Source: Achatina immaculata (taxonomy: Eukaryota > Mollusca > Gastropoda > Stylommatophora > Achatinidae). Taken from it: DNA of 64,000 nucleotides. The DNA is taken from NCBI GenBank assembly GCA_009760885.1, contig CM019716.1:13035702-13099701 (forward strand). The letters run 5' to 3'. Below are positions 41,700 to 53,534 of the stretch, piece by piece (position 1 is the first letter of the stretch; each line of letters begins with the position of its first letter). The notes beneath the pieces are model-generated. The model made no database searches. It saw only the letters and a program-made list of their open reading frames with translations, and had not been told where the DNA came from. A program made the position numbers and the translations under genes.

Positions 41700-42925
41700 A
41701 AACAAACCGCCATAACAGTGTGCTAGGGGATTAAAAAAAAGCCACCATAACAATGTGCTAGGGGATAAAAAAGCCACCATAACAGTGTGATAGGGGATAA
41801 AAAAACCACCATGACAGTGTGCTAGGGGATTTTAAAAAGCCACAATAACAGTGTGCCAGGGCGTAAAAACCACCATAACAGTGTGGTAAGGGATAAAAAA
41901 GCCACCATAACAGTGTGCTGGGGGGAGGGGTAAAAAAAACCACCATAACAGTGTGCTGGGGGAGGGGTAAAAAAACCACCATAACAGTGTGCTGGGGAGG
42001 GGTAAAAAAACCACCATAACAGTGTGCTGGGGGAGGGGTAAAAAAACCACCATAACAGTGTTCTAGGGGATAAAAACCACTATAACAATGTGCTGGGGGT
42101 AAAAAAACCACCATAACAGTGTGCTAGGGGATAAAAAACCACCATAACAGTGTGCTATGGGGTAAAAAACCACCATAACAGTGTGATAGGGGATAAAAAA
42201 ACCACCATGACAGTGTGCTAGGGGATTTTAAAAAGCCACAATAACAGTGTGCCAGGGCGTAAAAACCACCATAACAGTGTGGTAAGGGATAAAAAAGCCA
42301 CCATAACAGTGTGCTGGGGGGAGGGGTAAAAAAAACCACCATAACAGTGTGCTGGGGGAGGGGTAAAAAAACCACCATAACAGTGTGCTGGGGGAGGGGT
42401 AAAAAAACCACCATAACAGTGTTCTAGGGGATAAAAACCACTATAACAATGTGCTGGGGGTAAAAAAACCACCATAACAGTGTGCTAGGGGATAAAAAAA
42501 CACCATAACAGTGTGCTATGTGGTAAAAAACCACCATAACAGTGTGCTAGGGAATAAAAAAACCACCATAACAGCGTGCCGGGGGTAAAAAATCCACTAT
42601 AAGAGTATGCTAGGGGATAAAAAACCACTATAACAGTGTGCTAGCGGGTAAAAAAAAACACCATAACCGTGTGCTAGGGAATTAAAAACCACCATAACAT
42701 TGTGCTGGGGGTAAAAAAGTCACCATAACAGTGTGCTGGGAGGGGGGGGGGTAAAAAACCACAATAACAGTGTGCTGGGGGTAAAAAAACACAATAACAG
42801 TGTGCTAGGGGATAAAAAAAAAAGCCACCATAGCAGTGTGCTGGGGAGGGGTATGTAAAATGCCACCATAAAAATGTGCTAGGAGATCAAATAAAAGCCA
42901 CCATAACAATGAACAAATCACAATA
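41700..42925 (+). repeat. ~31-bp minisatellite, about 38 copies, with partial ~396-bp higher-order repeat
   Basis: The units follow 'ccaccataacagtgtgct', 'aggggata' and an A run. Run-length changes in A and G make the unit 27-40 bp. The block from gtgtgataggg at 41785 recurs at 42181 with the same series of rare variants ('ccatgacagtg', 'ggattttaaaaagcc', 'gtgccagggcgt'). The second copy has one fewer 'ctgggggaggggt' unit. Confidence 0.9.
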
Positions 42926-43017
42926 AACCTGCGTTACGAAGATGAAGGATAGCTAACAGACTAGTGTCGGGGGAGGGAGGAACAGCCACCGAAGTAGGAG
43001 CAAAGCTGCCCGCAGAG

Positions 43018-43185
43018 CAGAACACACCAGAGACATGCTACTGCCCTGTGAAGGAAAGGCAGAACACACCAGAGACATGCCACTGCCCTGTGAAGGAAAG
43101 GCAGAACACACCAGAGACATGCCACTGCCCTGTGAAGGAAAGGCAGAACACACCAGAGACATGCTACTGCCCTGTGAAGGAAAGG
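43018..43185 (+). repeat. 42-bp minisatellite, 4 copies
   Basis: Units begin cagaacacaccagagaca and are nearly identical; 14 codons per unit (QNTPETCYCPVKER) keep a frame of 124 codons open. No similarity to a known protein is recognised. Confidence 0.92.
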
Positions 43186-43371
43186 AAAGTATTCCGCCAC
43201 CTGAAATTCAGATCTAGGACAAGAGTGACTTCGATCGAGTCAAGAGCGGACGAAAGAGAGTGGGAAAAAATGTCTAAAATCTTCAACACTATCCGTTTCT
43301 TAATTTTAGAAGGATACAAGTATAGCAATAAAAGGTAACTGTGTTAGTGTGTATGTATAACTGTAAGGATC

Positions 43372-43535
43372 AGCCAAGCAGAACCAGCCAAGACCCCGGT
43401 TGGAGCTCCTAGTAACAGGCCGGGCCTGGTTAACGAGGTAGGACTTCTTGTGGGCTTCCTTGTGGTGAATGCTGAGATGCTTACCTTTTTTTTTTTTTAA
43501 AGCCCACCCTGGAACTTCAAACTAGCGACTGTAAC
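43372..43535 (+). repeat. R2 dispersed repeat, diverged partial copy
   Basis: Contains 'ccaagaccccggttgg', 'agtaacaggccgggcctg' and 'aacgaggtaggacttc', then a T run in place of the 'ctttttagc' part. Confidence 0.6.
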
Positions 43536-43608
43536 CAGGTCAGAGTTCAATGCAATGCGTGTGCCATTACATCATCAAGGGGTTAGACCAACCTTCTTGC
43601 AATTCCAG

Positions 43609-44300
43609 GCAGAAAAAAACCCAAAAACACTCACTCATAGAGGAAAAAAAACCCAAAACACTCACTCACAGAAAAAACCCAAAACACTCACACACAGAAA
43701 AAAAAACCCAAAACACTCACTCACAGAAAAATAAAGCCCAAAACACTCACTCACAGAAAAAAAAACCAAAACACTCACTCACAGAAAAAACCAAAAACAC
43801 TCACTCACAGAAAAAACCCAAAACACTCACAGGAAAAAACCCCCAAAGCACTCACTCACAGAAAAAACCCCCAAAACACTCACTCACAGAAAAAAACCAA
43901 AAACACTCACTCACAGAAAAAACCCAAAACACTCACAGGAAAAAACCCCCAAAGCACTCACTCACAGAAAAAAACCCCCAAAACACTCACTCACAGAAAA
44001 AAACCCAAAACACTCACTCACAGAAAAAACCCAAAACACTCACTCACAGAAAAAAAACCCAAAACACTCACTCACAGAAAAAAAACCCAAAACACTCACA
44101 GAAAAAACCCAAAACACTCACTCACAGAAAAAAAAACCCCAAAACACTCACTCACAAAAACCCCCAAAACACTCACTCACAGAAAAAAACCCAAAACACT
44201 CACTCACAGAAAAAACCCAAAACACTCACTCACAGAAAAAAAAAACCCAAAACACTCACTCACAGAAAAAACCCAAAACACTCACTCACAGAAAAAACAA
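43609..44300 (+). repeat. ~25-bp A-rich minisatellite, array 1
   Basis: Units follow 'cactcactcacagaaaa' plus 'aacccaaaa' with A-run and C-run length changes, about 28 copies. The same unit forms array 2 (45370-46012). Changing run lengths shift the frame but long Lys/His/Ser-rich frames still appear by chance. Confidence 0.92.
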
Positions 44301-45369
44301 ATGTATTCTGCTTCTTCGTTGTCGTCGTTCGCTCAGACATCGACACCAATAATTTTTCACTATCTCCGTAGACCTCCTGTAGTAGGGGCTGGGGGTCTGG
44401 CCAGGTCCTTTGTCTGAGTGGGTTGTGTAGCTGGAAACGCTAGAGAACATAATATGGTTCCTCTTGCTCTTTACCGCAGACACAAAGGTCAGTTGCTCTG
44501 TGCTGTAGGCACACAGGTCTGCTGGGATGTGTATTTTGCAAACATAATACATTTATTTCCAATCAACGGAAATATTTTTTTAAAATCTTCCACAAATCCC
44601 AGTCATAGTCACTTATGTCGAAGACCACAATTTAGGAAAAAAAAAACAAACTTATCACTTGAAGAAAAGTTCATAAATGTGATCAGTTTGTGTTCCTATG
44701 AGTGAGAGAACTCGCTGAAGTCAGAAATGTATACTTTATCTCCCTTGAAAACAACTCTTACATACTTAGCATCAAGGCATATTTTCTTGATTACTTCCCT
44801 TGCACTCTTATTTTAAAAACAAACTCACAAAATTTCCAGCTCTAAAAATGTCTTTTTTTTTTTTTGTCAAGTCCTATGGTGATTATACTTTGTCAGGGTT
44901 TATTCTACAAGGTTTTACTTCACAAGTTATGTTTTTATATAACATTTATATAAAAGTTATTGTATAAGAATGAGCAGAGTGTCGGGTCTGAGCGTCCAGT
45001 TCTTCACCCTTTGAAAATAAAGACTTCGTTCGGTGCTGAATCACAGATCAGACCATTACATTACTATACTACGGAGTTATCACCACTGTTCCCTCTAAGC
45101 TGCTCGGCCGCGCATAGTTTCCAGTTTCCAGATGTCACTCCGTGCTATAACTGCGATCAAGAAAAATGCAGTGTTGGCACATGTTTGTCCTTTACCGTTT
45201 CTTTCTTGTCGAGAAATGACTTTCGGATCGGATGTTTCAACTGGTAAATTATCGCGTTGTTTCTGTAGTACTGCAGCAGAATCATGACGAGGCAAATGGG
45301 CGCACAGAGAATAGGAGGGTCATTAAAATAAACGGCCAGATAAATGTCCATTGCGTCAAATTTCGTGCT
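44301..45369 (+). repeat. unique part, copy 1 of a 1721-bp tandem duplication
   Basis: This block recurs at 46022-47090 with almost no change; I noticed one substitution (gctgggatgtg at 44520 against gctggtatgtg at 46241). It includes an R4 copy at 44968-45035. No gene is recognised in it. Confidence 0.93.
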
Positions 45370-46012
45370 CACAGAAAAAAAAAACCAAAACACTCACTCA
45401 CAGAAAAAACCCAAAACACTCACACAGAAAAAACCAAAACACTCACTCACAGAAAAAAAACCCAAAACACTCACTCACAGAAAAAAACCAAAACACTCAC
45501 TCATAGAAAAAAAAACTCAGAACAGTCACTCACAGAAAAAAAAGCCCAAACACTCACTCACAGAAAAAAAAACCAAAACACTCACTCACAGAAAAAACCC
45601 CAAAACACTCACTCACAAAAACCCCAAAACACTCACTCACAGAAAAAAACCCAAAACACTCACTCACAGAAAAAAAACCCAAAACACTCACTCACGGGAA
45701 AAAACCCAAAAACACTCACTCACAGAAAAAAACCCCAAAACACAAACTCACAGAAAAAACCCCAAAACACTCACTCACAGAAAAAAACCCAAACACTCAC
45801 TCACAGGGAAAAAAAAACCCAAAACACTCACTCACAGAAAAAACCCCAAAACACTCACTCACAGAAAAAACCCCAAAACACTCACTCACAAAAAACCCCA
45901 AAACACTCACTCACAGAAAAAAAACCCAAAACACTCACTCACAGAAAAAACCAAAAACACTCACTCACAGAAAAAAAAGCCCAAACACTCACAGAAAAAA
46001 AAAATTACATTC
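45370..46012 (+). repeat. ~25-bp A-rich minisatellite, array 2
   Basis: Same unit as array 1, about 25 copies, but with a different series of variants, so array and flank have not changed at the same rate. Confidence 0.92.
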
Positions 46013-46021
46013 CAAAAACAA

Positions 46022-47090
46022 GTGTATTCTGCTTCTTCGTTGTCGTCGTTCGCTCAGACATCGACACCAATAATTTTTCACTATCTCCGTAGACCTCCTG
46101 TAGTAGGGGCTGGGGGTCTGGCCAGGTCCTTTGTCTGAGTGGGTTGTGTAGCTGGAAACGCTAGAGAACATAATATGGTTCCTCTTGCTCTTTACCGCAG
46201 ACACAAAGGTCAGTTGCTCTGTGCTGTAGGCACACAGGTCTGCTGGTATGTGTATTTTGCAAACATAATACATTTATTTCCAATCAACGGAAATATTTTT
46301 TTAAAATCTTCCACAAATCCCAGTCATAGTCACTTATGTCGAAGACCACAATTTAGGAAAAAAAAAACAAACTTATCACTTGAAGAAAAGTTCATAAATG
46401 TGATCAGTTTGTGTTCCTATGAGTGAGAGAACTCGCTGAAGTCAGAAATGTATACTTTATCTCCCTTGAAAACAACTCTTACATACTTAGCATCAAGGCA
46501 TATTTTCTTGATTACTTCCCTTGCACTCTTATTTTAAAAACAAACTCACAAAATTTCCAGCTCTAAAAATGTCTTTTTTTTTTTTTGTCAAGTCCTATGG
46601 TGATTATACTTTGTCAGGGTTTATTCTACAAGGTTTTACTTCACAAGTTATGTTTTTATATAACATTTATATAAAAGTTATTGTATAAGAATGAGCAGAG
46701 TGTCGGGTCTGAGCGTCCAGTTCTTCACCCTTTGAAAATAAAGACTTCGTTCGGTGCTGAATCACAGATCAGACCATTACATTACTATACTACGGAGTTA
46801 TCACCACTGTTCCCTCTAAGCTGCTCGGCCGCGCATAGTTTCCAGTTTCCAGATGTCACTCCGTGCTATAACTGCGATCAAGAAAAATGCAGTGTTGGCA
46901 CATGTTTGTCCTTTACCGTTTCTTTCTTGTCGAGAAATGACTTTCGGATCGGATGTTTCAACTGGTAAATTATCGCGTTGTTTCTGTAGTACTGCAGCAG
47001 AATCATGACGAGGCAAATGGGCGCACAGAGAATAGGAGGGTCATTAAAATAAACGGCCAGATAAATGTCCATTGCGTCAAATTTCGTGGG
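46022..47090 (+). repeat. unique part, copy 2 of the 1721-bp tandem duplication
   Basis: Matches 44301-45369. The copies part at 'caaatttcgtg': copy 1 is followed by the array (ctcacagaaa) and copy 2 by gggaaaggag. The duplicated unit was therefore array plus flank. The R4 copy recurs at 46689-46756. Confidence 0.93.
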
Positions 47091-48481
47091 AAAGGAGAAT
47101 GTCTATTGAGCTGCTCAGGTATGCAAATTGATCTTGGTAATTAACACCAGACTTCGTGACTACCAACATTAAAGCAGCTTTTTTTAAAAAATAGCAGTAG
47201 ATTAACTATCGCTGTGGAAACGTGCAAAACTGTGTGGAACTCAAGTATGTGTTTTTGTAGTGTTCAAACTGGTACTGAAAAAGGCTCCTGTATCCTTTGC
47301 CCTATACTTTTCAAGCATAAATTTAGGGGCTAGACTTTTTTAATGAGAATTTTACCTCTAAAAGGAAAAGCACTCTGTTCTAACTGGTAATTAGATGGCC
47401 AAACAGCAAGTGTGAGAATGGGATATTAGGTCTGTCCTGCTATCACCCTAATTTAATCTTTTATTGATTGGTAAACTGAAGTCATTTACTTGCTTCTCGA
47501 CATAGGGTGGGGTTATGTTTCAATGAACCCATAGTAAGTCGAATATGATGGATAAACAATTATGTAAATAAATAAAACTACTGTTACTGAATAAGTAAAC
47601 AAAGAAATCATCATGCACATTTGCATACACAATATTTTTTTTGCACATGAGCCGAACATTTTTGCACGCAGACCGCAAACCCTTAGAGGGAACACTGGTT
47701 ATCACATGCTGTAGCGCAGTCATGGCAGAGTGTTTTATCTTGAAAAGGGAAATGCTGTACTTGTAGACCGGCTCCTGCAGCGCTCCAGTAAACCCATCTG
47801 TGAAAATAGGTGCCTGACTTAATTATGTTAGTTAACAGTCCGTGAAACTGGAGAATGACTGCTTCCAAAACAAGACACACAAGAATATTCTCAGATTTCT
47901 TTTTGAATATATATTTTTTTAAAAATTTGTCGACTGCCTGTCTGAGGATTACAAAGAATTTGTAGACAGATTTGTCTGTCTTATGATTCAGTGGTGAGTA
48001 CATCTTCATGTCCTGCACGTTCCGCAGAGTTTTCCTCCTGCATGCACTGCTCCTTAGATCGTTTATGCTCAGTTTCTCTATTTTTAAAAAAGTGGTCCTC
48101 TTAAGAAAGTTAGGTGTTTACTTCTACCGCTTTTTAAGAATTTGAACCCAGATACCAATGCAAGGCTCTAGTTAGCTTTTGTACTTGTTATTACGTTCTT
48201 TTGGTCTTTCGAATGTTGAGAACACAAGCGTAATCCCGTTGACACGTGAATGTATTTTTCTCATAATGAACTGGTAGCAGCCTGTACAGTGTACTCTTGT
48301 GTAAGTCATTAATGAACAAAGTTGTCATGAAGTTTGTTTCCAACATGTAGATGTTTGGAATAAATAAAAAAAAGTCCTCAAACGACGAATGCAAGACAAA
48401 CATTCCATCTTTCAGTTCAGTTGCAGACTTAAAAAATATCCCAAACGACTACACTGAATCCGCACCGTACAAGTGTTCATC
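47091..48481. other. no gene recognised
   Basis: AT-rich sequence with no detected domain or repeat family. Short frames on both strands lack motifs. Confidence 0.4.
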
Positions 48482-49100
48482 CCATTCTCAAGTGTGTAAC
48501 ATAACTACCCATTCTCAAGTGTGTAACATAACTACCCATTCTCATGTGTGTAACATAACTACCCATTCTCATGTGTGTAACATAACTACCCATTCTCAAG
48601 TGTGTAACATAACTACCCATTCTCATGTGTGTAACATAACTACCCATTCTCAAGTGTGTAACATAACTACCCATTCTCAAGTGTGTAACATAACTACCCA
48701 TTCTCAAGTGTGTAACATAACTACCCATTCTCAAGTGTGTAACATAACTACCCATTCTCAAGTGTGTAGCATAACTACCCATTCTCAAGTGTGTAACATA
48801 ACTACCCATTCTCAAGTGTGTAACTAACTACCCATTCTCAAGTGTGTAACATAACTACCCATTCTCAAGTGTGTAACATAACTACCCATTCTCAAGTGTG
48901 TAACATAACTACCCATTCTCAAGTGTGTAACATAACTACCCATTCTCAAGTGTGTAACATAACTACCCATTCTCAAGTGTGTAACATAACTACCCATTCT
49001 CAAGTGTGTAACATAACTACCCATTCTCAAGTGTGTAACATAACTACCCATTCTCAAGTGTGTAACATAACTACCCATTCTCAAGTGTGTAACATAACTA
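48482..49100 (+). repeat. 27-bp minisatellite, about 23 copies
   Basis: The unit is cattctcaagtgtgtaac plus ataactacc, very uniform. A few 'catgtgtg' variants sit only in the first third, and one unit lost three bases near 48824. Nine codons per unit (HSQVCNITT) keep frames open. Confidence 0.96.
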
Positions 49101-49353
49101 GCTAAACTGTAATCAGATATCCTCTGTCTTACGTGCTCACGGAGCGGGCGAGAGTCCTAACTTGAGTTGTTAGCTTATATATATATATGTAATCACCCGT
49201 CACAAAATATTATTACATTAATTAATACAGCATTCAAAAATGCTGAAATCACTTTTCTGACCAAAGGCAAATAATCATAAAATAATATTTTTTATGAGTC
49301 CATTGTGTGACCATCCGGAAAAAGTATATAATTTTTTTAAAATATAAAAACAG

Positions 49354-49354
<1 letters not shown>

Positions 49355-49381
<27 letters not shown>
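49355..49381 (+). repeat. (AT)n microsatellite, left of LINE H
   Basis: About 14 AT dinucleotides end where the LINE H fragment starts. Confidence 0.9.
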
Positions 49382-49384
<3 letters not shown>

Positions 49385-50186
49385 AGGTTATGAAATACCA
49401 GAGATTAGACATGCTGATGACACAGTATTACTGTCCACAACATAAAAGGAAATGGAAAAAAAAAAAATTATGTCAGTCCGTAAGAACAGCGAAGAGCAAA
49501 ACCTTTTTCTTAATGCGAAGAAAACTAAATTGATGACAACTGACAAAACAAACAAGGCAGCTGAAATATGTATCAATGAGGAACAACTGGAAGAAGTGGA
49601 GAGTTTTGAATATCTTGGATCACTACTAACTAATAATGGAGATACAATGAGGAAGATTAAAAAGAGGACGTTTATCGCTCTTCAGAAAGTAAAACAACTA
49701 AAGAGTCTGTGGAGAGGAACAGACTGAATTACAAAAATAAGATTATTAAGGACATGCATCTTTCTCATCGCAACATATGCCTGTGAGACCTGGACACTTA
49801 ACAAAACAGCTGAGAAACACATAAATGCCTTTGAATGTAAATGCTACAGAAGAGTTCTTCAAATATCATGGTCACAAAAAAGAACAAAATATATCCATAC
49901 TACAAGAACTTAATATTGAAGAGTTTTGGGTAGTAAAGAGGATTAAACAAAGAAAACTTAAATATTTTGGACACATTAAACGTCATTATAATCTAGAGAA
50001 GACCGTCTTGAAAGGGTACATAATGTGAAAAAGAAAGAGAGGAAGACCAAGGCGAAAATGGCTGCAGTACATCGTTGATGATCTGAAAATGGATGCACCA
50101 GCAGCAGGCCATCTTGCTCACAATCGAGAGGCCTACAGGAGAGCTGTTAGGGAGGCAAAGTTCCGCAAGGGACATGCAAATGAATG

Positions 50187-50188
<2 letters not shown>
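49382..50188 (+). pseudogene. LINE family H, RT C-terminal half
   Basis: The plus strand starts in the catalytic motif C region ('GGYEIPEIRHADDTVLLSTT'; His replaces the aromatic residue before ADD). It continues with 'NAKKTKLMTT', 'VESFEYLGSLLTNNGDTM', 'YACETWTLNKTAEKHINA', 'KYFGHIKRHYNLEKTV' and 'RRAVREAKFRKGHANE', then a short (aatg) tail. Stops and frame changes occur at several points, for example 49444 and 49726. Both ends abut (AT)n runs, so the target was probably an AT microsatellite. Confidence 0.85.

Positions 50189-50227
<39 letters not shown>
50189..50227 (+). repeat. (AT)n microsatellite, right of LINE H
   Basis: About 19 AT dinucleotides follow the LINE tail directly. Confidence 0.93.
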
Positions 50228-50230
<3 letters not shown>

Positions 50231-50821
50231 TGGGATCTAAAGTGATACATTTTTGTTCATTTTGAGCTGTTTAAGTGATTCTGTTTATCTTCTAAGGACA
50301 CCATGAAGCACTTGGTACAGTGGTAAAGTGTGTGACCAGAAAGAAAAATGTAAATTAAGTATCAGATAAAGTATCTTTTTATTTGCTTCTTCTGATTGTA
50401 TAAAGCTTGCGTAAATTTAACTAAAAAGTCATAATTTTCATTTCCTCATCCCCCATTTTTGACAAATCTAATTTTCATTTTCTTTTCTTTTTTTAAAAAA
50501 AGGTCGTCTATTTACGGCTTCAAATAAATAAGTAAATACTGTAAATAAAAGTCCACTTCTATCTCCTAGCTAAATTAGCAAACTTAGCTAAACTAATATG
50601 TTTGAATTATTGATCTGCTTTGGAAAATGAGACCAAAACTTTCCGTTTATATAATGTAGCAACAGTGAGATATACGAAGATGATACTGATAATTTAGGGC
50701 AGATCAGGGGAATGTTGTAAAATATTCCCAAGGTCTCGAATGTTGGCCAAAAGTGAATGGAAGTTTCCCAAGTGGACTGTCTTTCCCTGGATTTCTTCCT
50801 CCACAACGGGCTGGCTTAAGT
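50228..50821. other. no gene recognised
   Basis: AT-rich, non-repetitive as far as seen; it may be upstream flank of the putative promoter at 50822. Confidence 0.35.
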
Positions 50822-50833
50822 TGCGCATGCGCA
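50822..50833 (+). promoter_or_regulatory. NRF-1-type palindrome, candidate promoter of the HAD gene
   Basis: tgcgcatgcgca is a perfect 12-bp palindrome and fits the NRF-1 consensus (YGCGCAYGCGCR). In animals NRF-1 drives many nuclear genes for mitochondrial proteins from CpG-containing promoters. Downstream, aag|gtattt at 50921-50929 could be the donor of a 5'UTR exon spliced to the acceptor at 54401-54404. Two short upstream ATG frames would then lie in the leader. No TATA element is evident. The link to the gene is inference. Confidence 0.45.
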
Positions 50834-51119
50834 GTAAACAAGCACACCGAACGATGAGTTTGTTGTGTACAGTTTATGTGGGCTGAGCTACTTCAGTTTG
50901 CTGATGGATTTGTTTGGATGAAGGTATTTGATCTGTAAACTTTAGTCAGTATTTTTTATTTGTAAATATGTTTAATTTACTGTAATCACCTGTTTTAGTT
51001 AGCTTGTAATTGTTTTCTCCCCTTATAATGTTTTTGAACGATATGAGGCTCCACGGTGGAGTGGTCCCTAACCGGGTTGTCGGTTAAACCGGGAGTGAAT
51101 ACACTGTCCGATTTGACAG

Positions 51120-51455
51120 TTCAGCGATCCATAGCTGACATGCTAGCAGCAGGGTTGGCGAACCATAGCTGACATGCTAGCATCAGGGTTGGCGAACCAT
51201 AGCTGACATGCTAGCATCAAGGTTGGCGAACCATAGCTGACTGGCCCTATCCCGTCTCTCCGTTGGCCTACGGGGCAGGGATCGCCATAGTCTGTGGTGG
51301 AGTCTGCTAAAGAAGTTTTGCACACCCGCTTTTTTTTAGCTGACAGTGACTGAATTAAAAAAAAATACCTGCCATAACCCAACCCCAGTCCTACATGATG
51401 CTGTGTTTTAACATCTTCACTGGATCAACTGCAAAGAACATCACATTCACTGTTA
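51120..51455 (+). repeat. R2 dispersed repeat with triplicated head
   Basis: The head unit (catagctgacatgctagc plus 'agggttggcgaac', 34 bp) is repeated three times at 51130-51231 before the usual R2 order ('gtctctccgttgg', 'gtctgctaaagaag', 'agctgacagtgactg'). Confidence 0.8.
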
Positions 51456-51477
51456 GAAGGAGCTGGAAGAAGAATCG

Positions 51478-51650
51478 AGATTATATGACCCAAATGGCCA
51501 GATGGAAAGGTGGAAGAGGAAAAAAAGCAAGAGGAAGACAGAGATGTAGATGGGATGATAACATATGAGAAGGAACAGGATACAGCCTTGCTGACTGGAG
51601 ATCCATTATCACCAACCTTCGTTCTGGAGGAAGCTCATGATGATGATGGT
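51478..51650 (+). pseudogene. LINE family J 3' fragment
   Basis: The plus strand reads 'MARWKGGRGKKARGRQRCRW', 'DDNI', stop, 'GTGYSLADWRSIITNLRSGG', then a gatgatgatgg tail. This matches the minus-strand copy at 34655-34987. Confidence 0.75.
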
Positions 51651-51767
51651 GATTTCAACCATCTGGCAAAAGGAGGTATGGGGATGTGTTTGACAGCCCA
51701 CTGGTGGTGTATGCTTGTAAAAGAAGGTTAAGAACTCCCAGCAATAGTGTTTTATTTTGGAAGATGA

Positions 51768-51868
51768 TGAAGAAGTATAGTGCTCTAAGTAATGAAGAAG
51801 TATAGTGCTCTAAGTAATTAAGAAGTATAGTGCTCTAATTAGTGAAGAAGTATAGTGCTCTAAGTAAT
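51768..51868 (+). repeat. 25-bp tandem repeat, 4 copies
   Basis: Unit agaagtatagtgctctaa plus gtaatga. Confidence 0.9.
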
Positions 51869-52164
51869 GAAAGCCACTCTTGAGAGTGAAGCTGAGTGAG
51901 AACAGAAATCAGACAACAATAATACAAGTGGATGGGCATCAAAAAAGAAACTGGAAGGATTCATCTTGCCCAGGTGTAGCTTGAAAGTAAAGGACAGCCT
52001 GTTTCATAGATAATCCTGTCTGACTTTCCATGATGAGAGGGCGCAGAATGATGATGATGATGATAGAAGCTTTTGTGGTTTCTTAGCTTCCATGAGGGGA
52101 GGAGGAGGCCATACATGATAAAAGTGTCTAACACATTAACTACAGCAGGTTCCATCACAGTATG

Positions 52165-52380
52165 AATGTAGGCTGGCGAATCATAGCTGGCCAAGGCACT
52201 ATTCATCTCCTGGTGATACTCCTGGACACAGATGATATTCTGCCAGGTGAATAGGGATCACAGTGGGAAGATGAATCCTGTCCCCAAAAAAAGCGCTGAG
52301 CCAGAATTGGATATATTGGGGTGAAGGTTACATAACTGTAGAACATATCAGCCAAAGCTTTGTGAGGGCAAATGCCAGGA
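52165..52380 (+). repeat. R3 dispersed repeat
   Basis: Order as at 7890/9239: 'ggctggcgaatcatagctgg', 'ccaaggcactattcatctcc', 'gggatcacagtgggaag', 'atgaatcctgtcc' and 'tgagccagaattggatat'. It is an uninterrupted copy useful for dating the mariner insertion. Confidence 0.65.
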
Positions 52381-52539
52381 AGACAACATGGATCACATCA
52401 GTCAATCCTCTCTCGATGAAGCCTGTAGGGAACCTGGCAGTGCATCCTTAGTTAGGAGGGCACAGATTCAAAGCCGTTCTGGTCTGGGACGCAGTAAAAG
52501 TCACATACATCATACTGGACATAAGAGCAAAGTGCTGGA

Positions 52540-53044
52540 GCCTTTGGATCTTCACACACTAGGTACAGACAGGTGAGAACCTTTGAATCTTCACATACTA
52601 GGCACAGACAGGCGAGAACCTTTGGATCTTCACATACTAGGTACAGACAGGTGAGAACCTTTGAATCTTCACATACTAGGCACAGACAGGTGAGAACCTT
52701 TGGATCTTCACATACTAGGTACAGACAGGTGAGAACCTTTGAATCTTCACATACTAGGCACAGACAGGCGAGAACCTTTGGATCTTCACACACTAGGTAC
52801 AGACAGGTGAGAACCTTTGAATCTTCACATACTAGGCACAGACAGGTGAGAACCTTTTAATCTTGACACACTAGTCACAGACTGGTGAGAACCTTTGAAT
52901 CTTCACACACTAGGCACAGACAGGTGAGAACCTTTTAATCTTCACACACTAGTCACAGACTGGTGAGAACCTTTTAATCTTCACACACTAGGCACAGACA
53001 GGTGAGAACCTTTTAATCTTCACACACTAGGCACAGGCAAGTGA
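52540..53044 (+). repeat. 39-bp minisatellite, about 13 copies, built of 78-bp dimers
   Basis: Units 'gaacctttggatcttcac' and 'gaacctttgaatcttcac' alternate strictly through the first part, with 'ggtacagac' and 'ggcacagac' in step, so the true period there is 78 bp. After about 52850 the order changes to 'ttttaatctt' units. Confidence 0.92.
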
Positions 53045-53534
53045 GGCTGAACAAAAAACTGGTCACTCATAACCGTGCCATGAACAAAAGCAAGTTGATT
53101 CTTACCATGGCTACTAGGCTGTTGTGGCAGCCTGCTATCAGGAAGCATTCATTAAAGAAATGGCGGGATCTTGATTCTATGAACTAATACTCAAAATTAA
53201 TCCCATTTACATATAGGAGCGTAATGGTATAGTAATTCCCCCAAAAAAGGTGAAAGAAATATAGTAATTTAATACATAAACAACCTGGCACTTTCTTTTA
53301 ATGCGTAATTAATCATTTCATTACAGCAAGCCCAGTATGAGTAATTGTTAACATTAGGTATTTGTAGCTAGTGCGTTTACTTTTAGATCCAAACTAGATT
53401 GCCACAGTCAGTAATTGTTTTGTTGTTACTCATTTGGAGTAGCTTGTACATTCCTCAGTTTGTGTGTTTATGTGGCACTGAGTTTATTTTAGATCTTAGC
53501 TTTAGTGCATCTTTATGAGGTGTGAAGGAACTTT

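Noticed and set aside
43550..46138. Lys/His/Ser-rich frames of 260-290 codons ('THSQKKPK')
   Set aside because: These are translations of an A-rich minisatellite with variable homopolymer runs.
48482..49100. CRISPR array
   Set aside because: Units are directly adjacent with no unique spacers, and the genome is eukaryotic. The same holds for all other arrays here.
48351..49105. Possible secreted or structural repeat protein 'HSQVCNITT'
   Set aside because: 27-bp array, equally open on the minus strand; no signal peptide or flanking domain.
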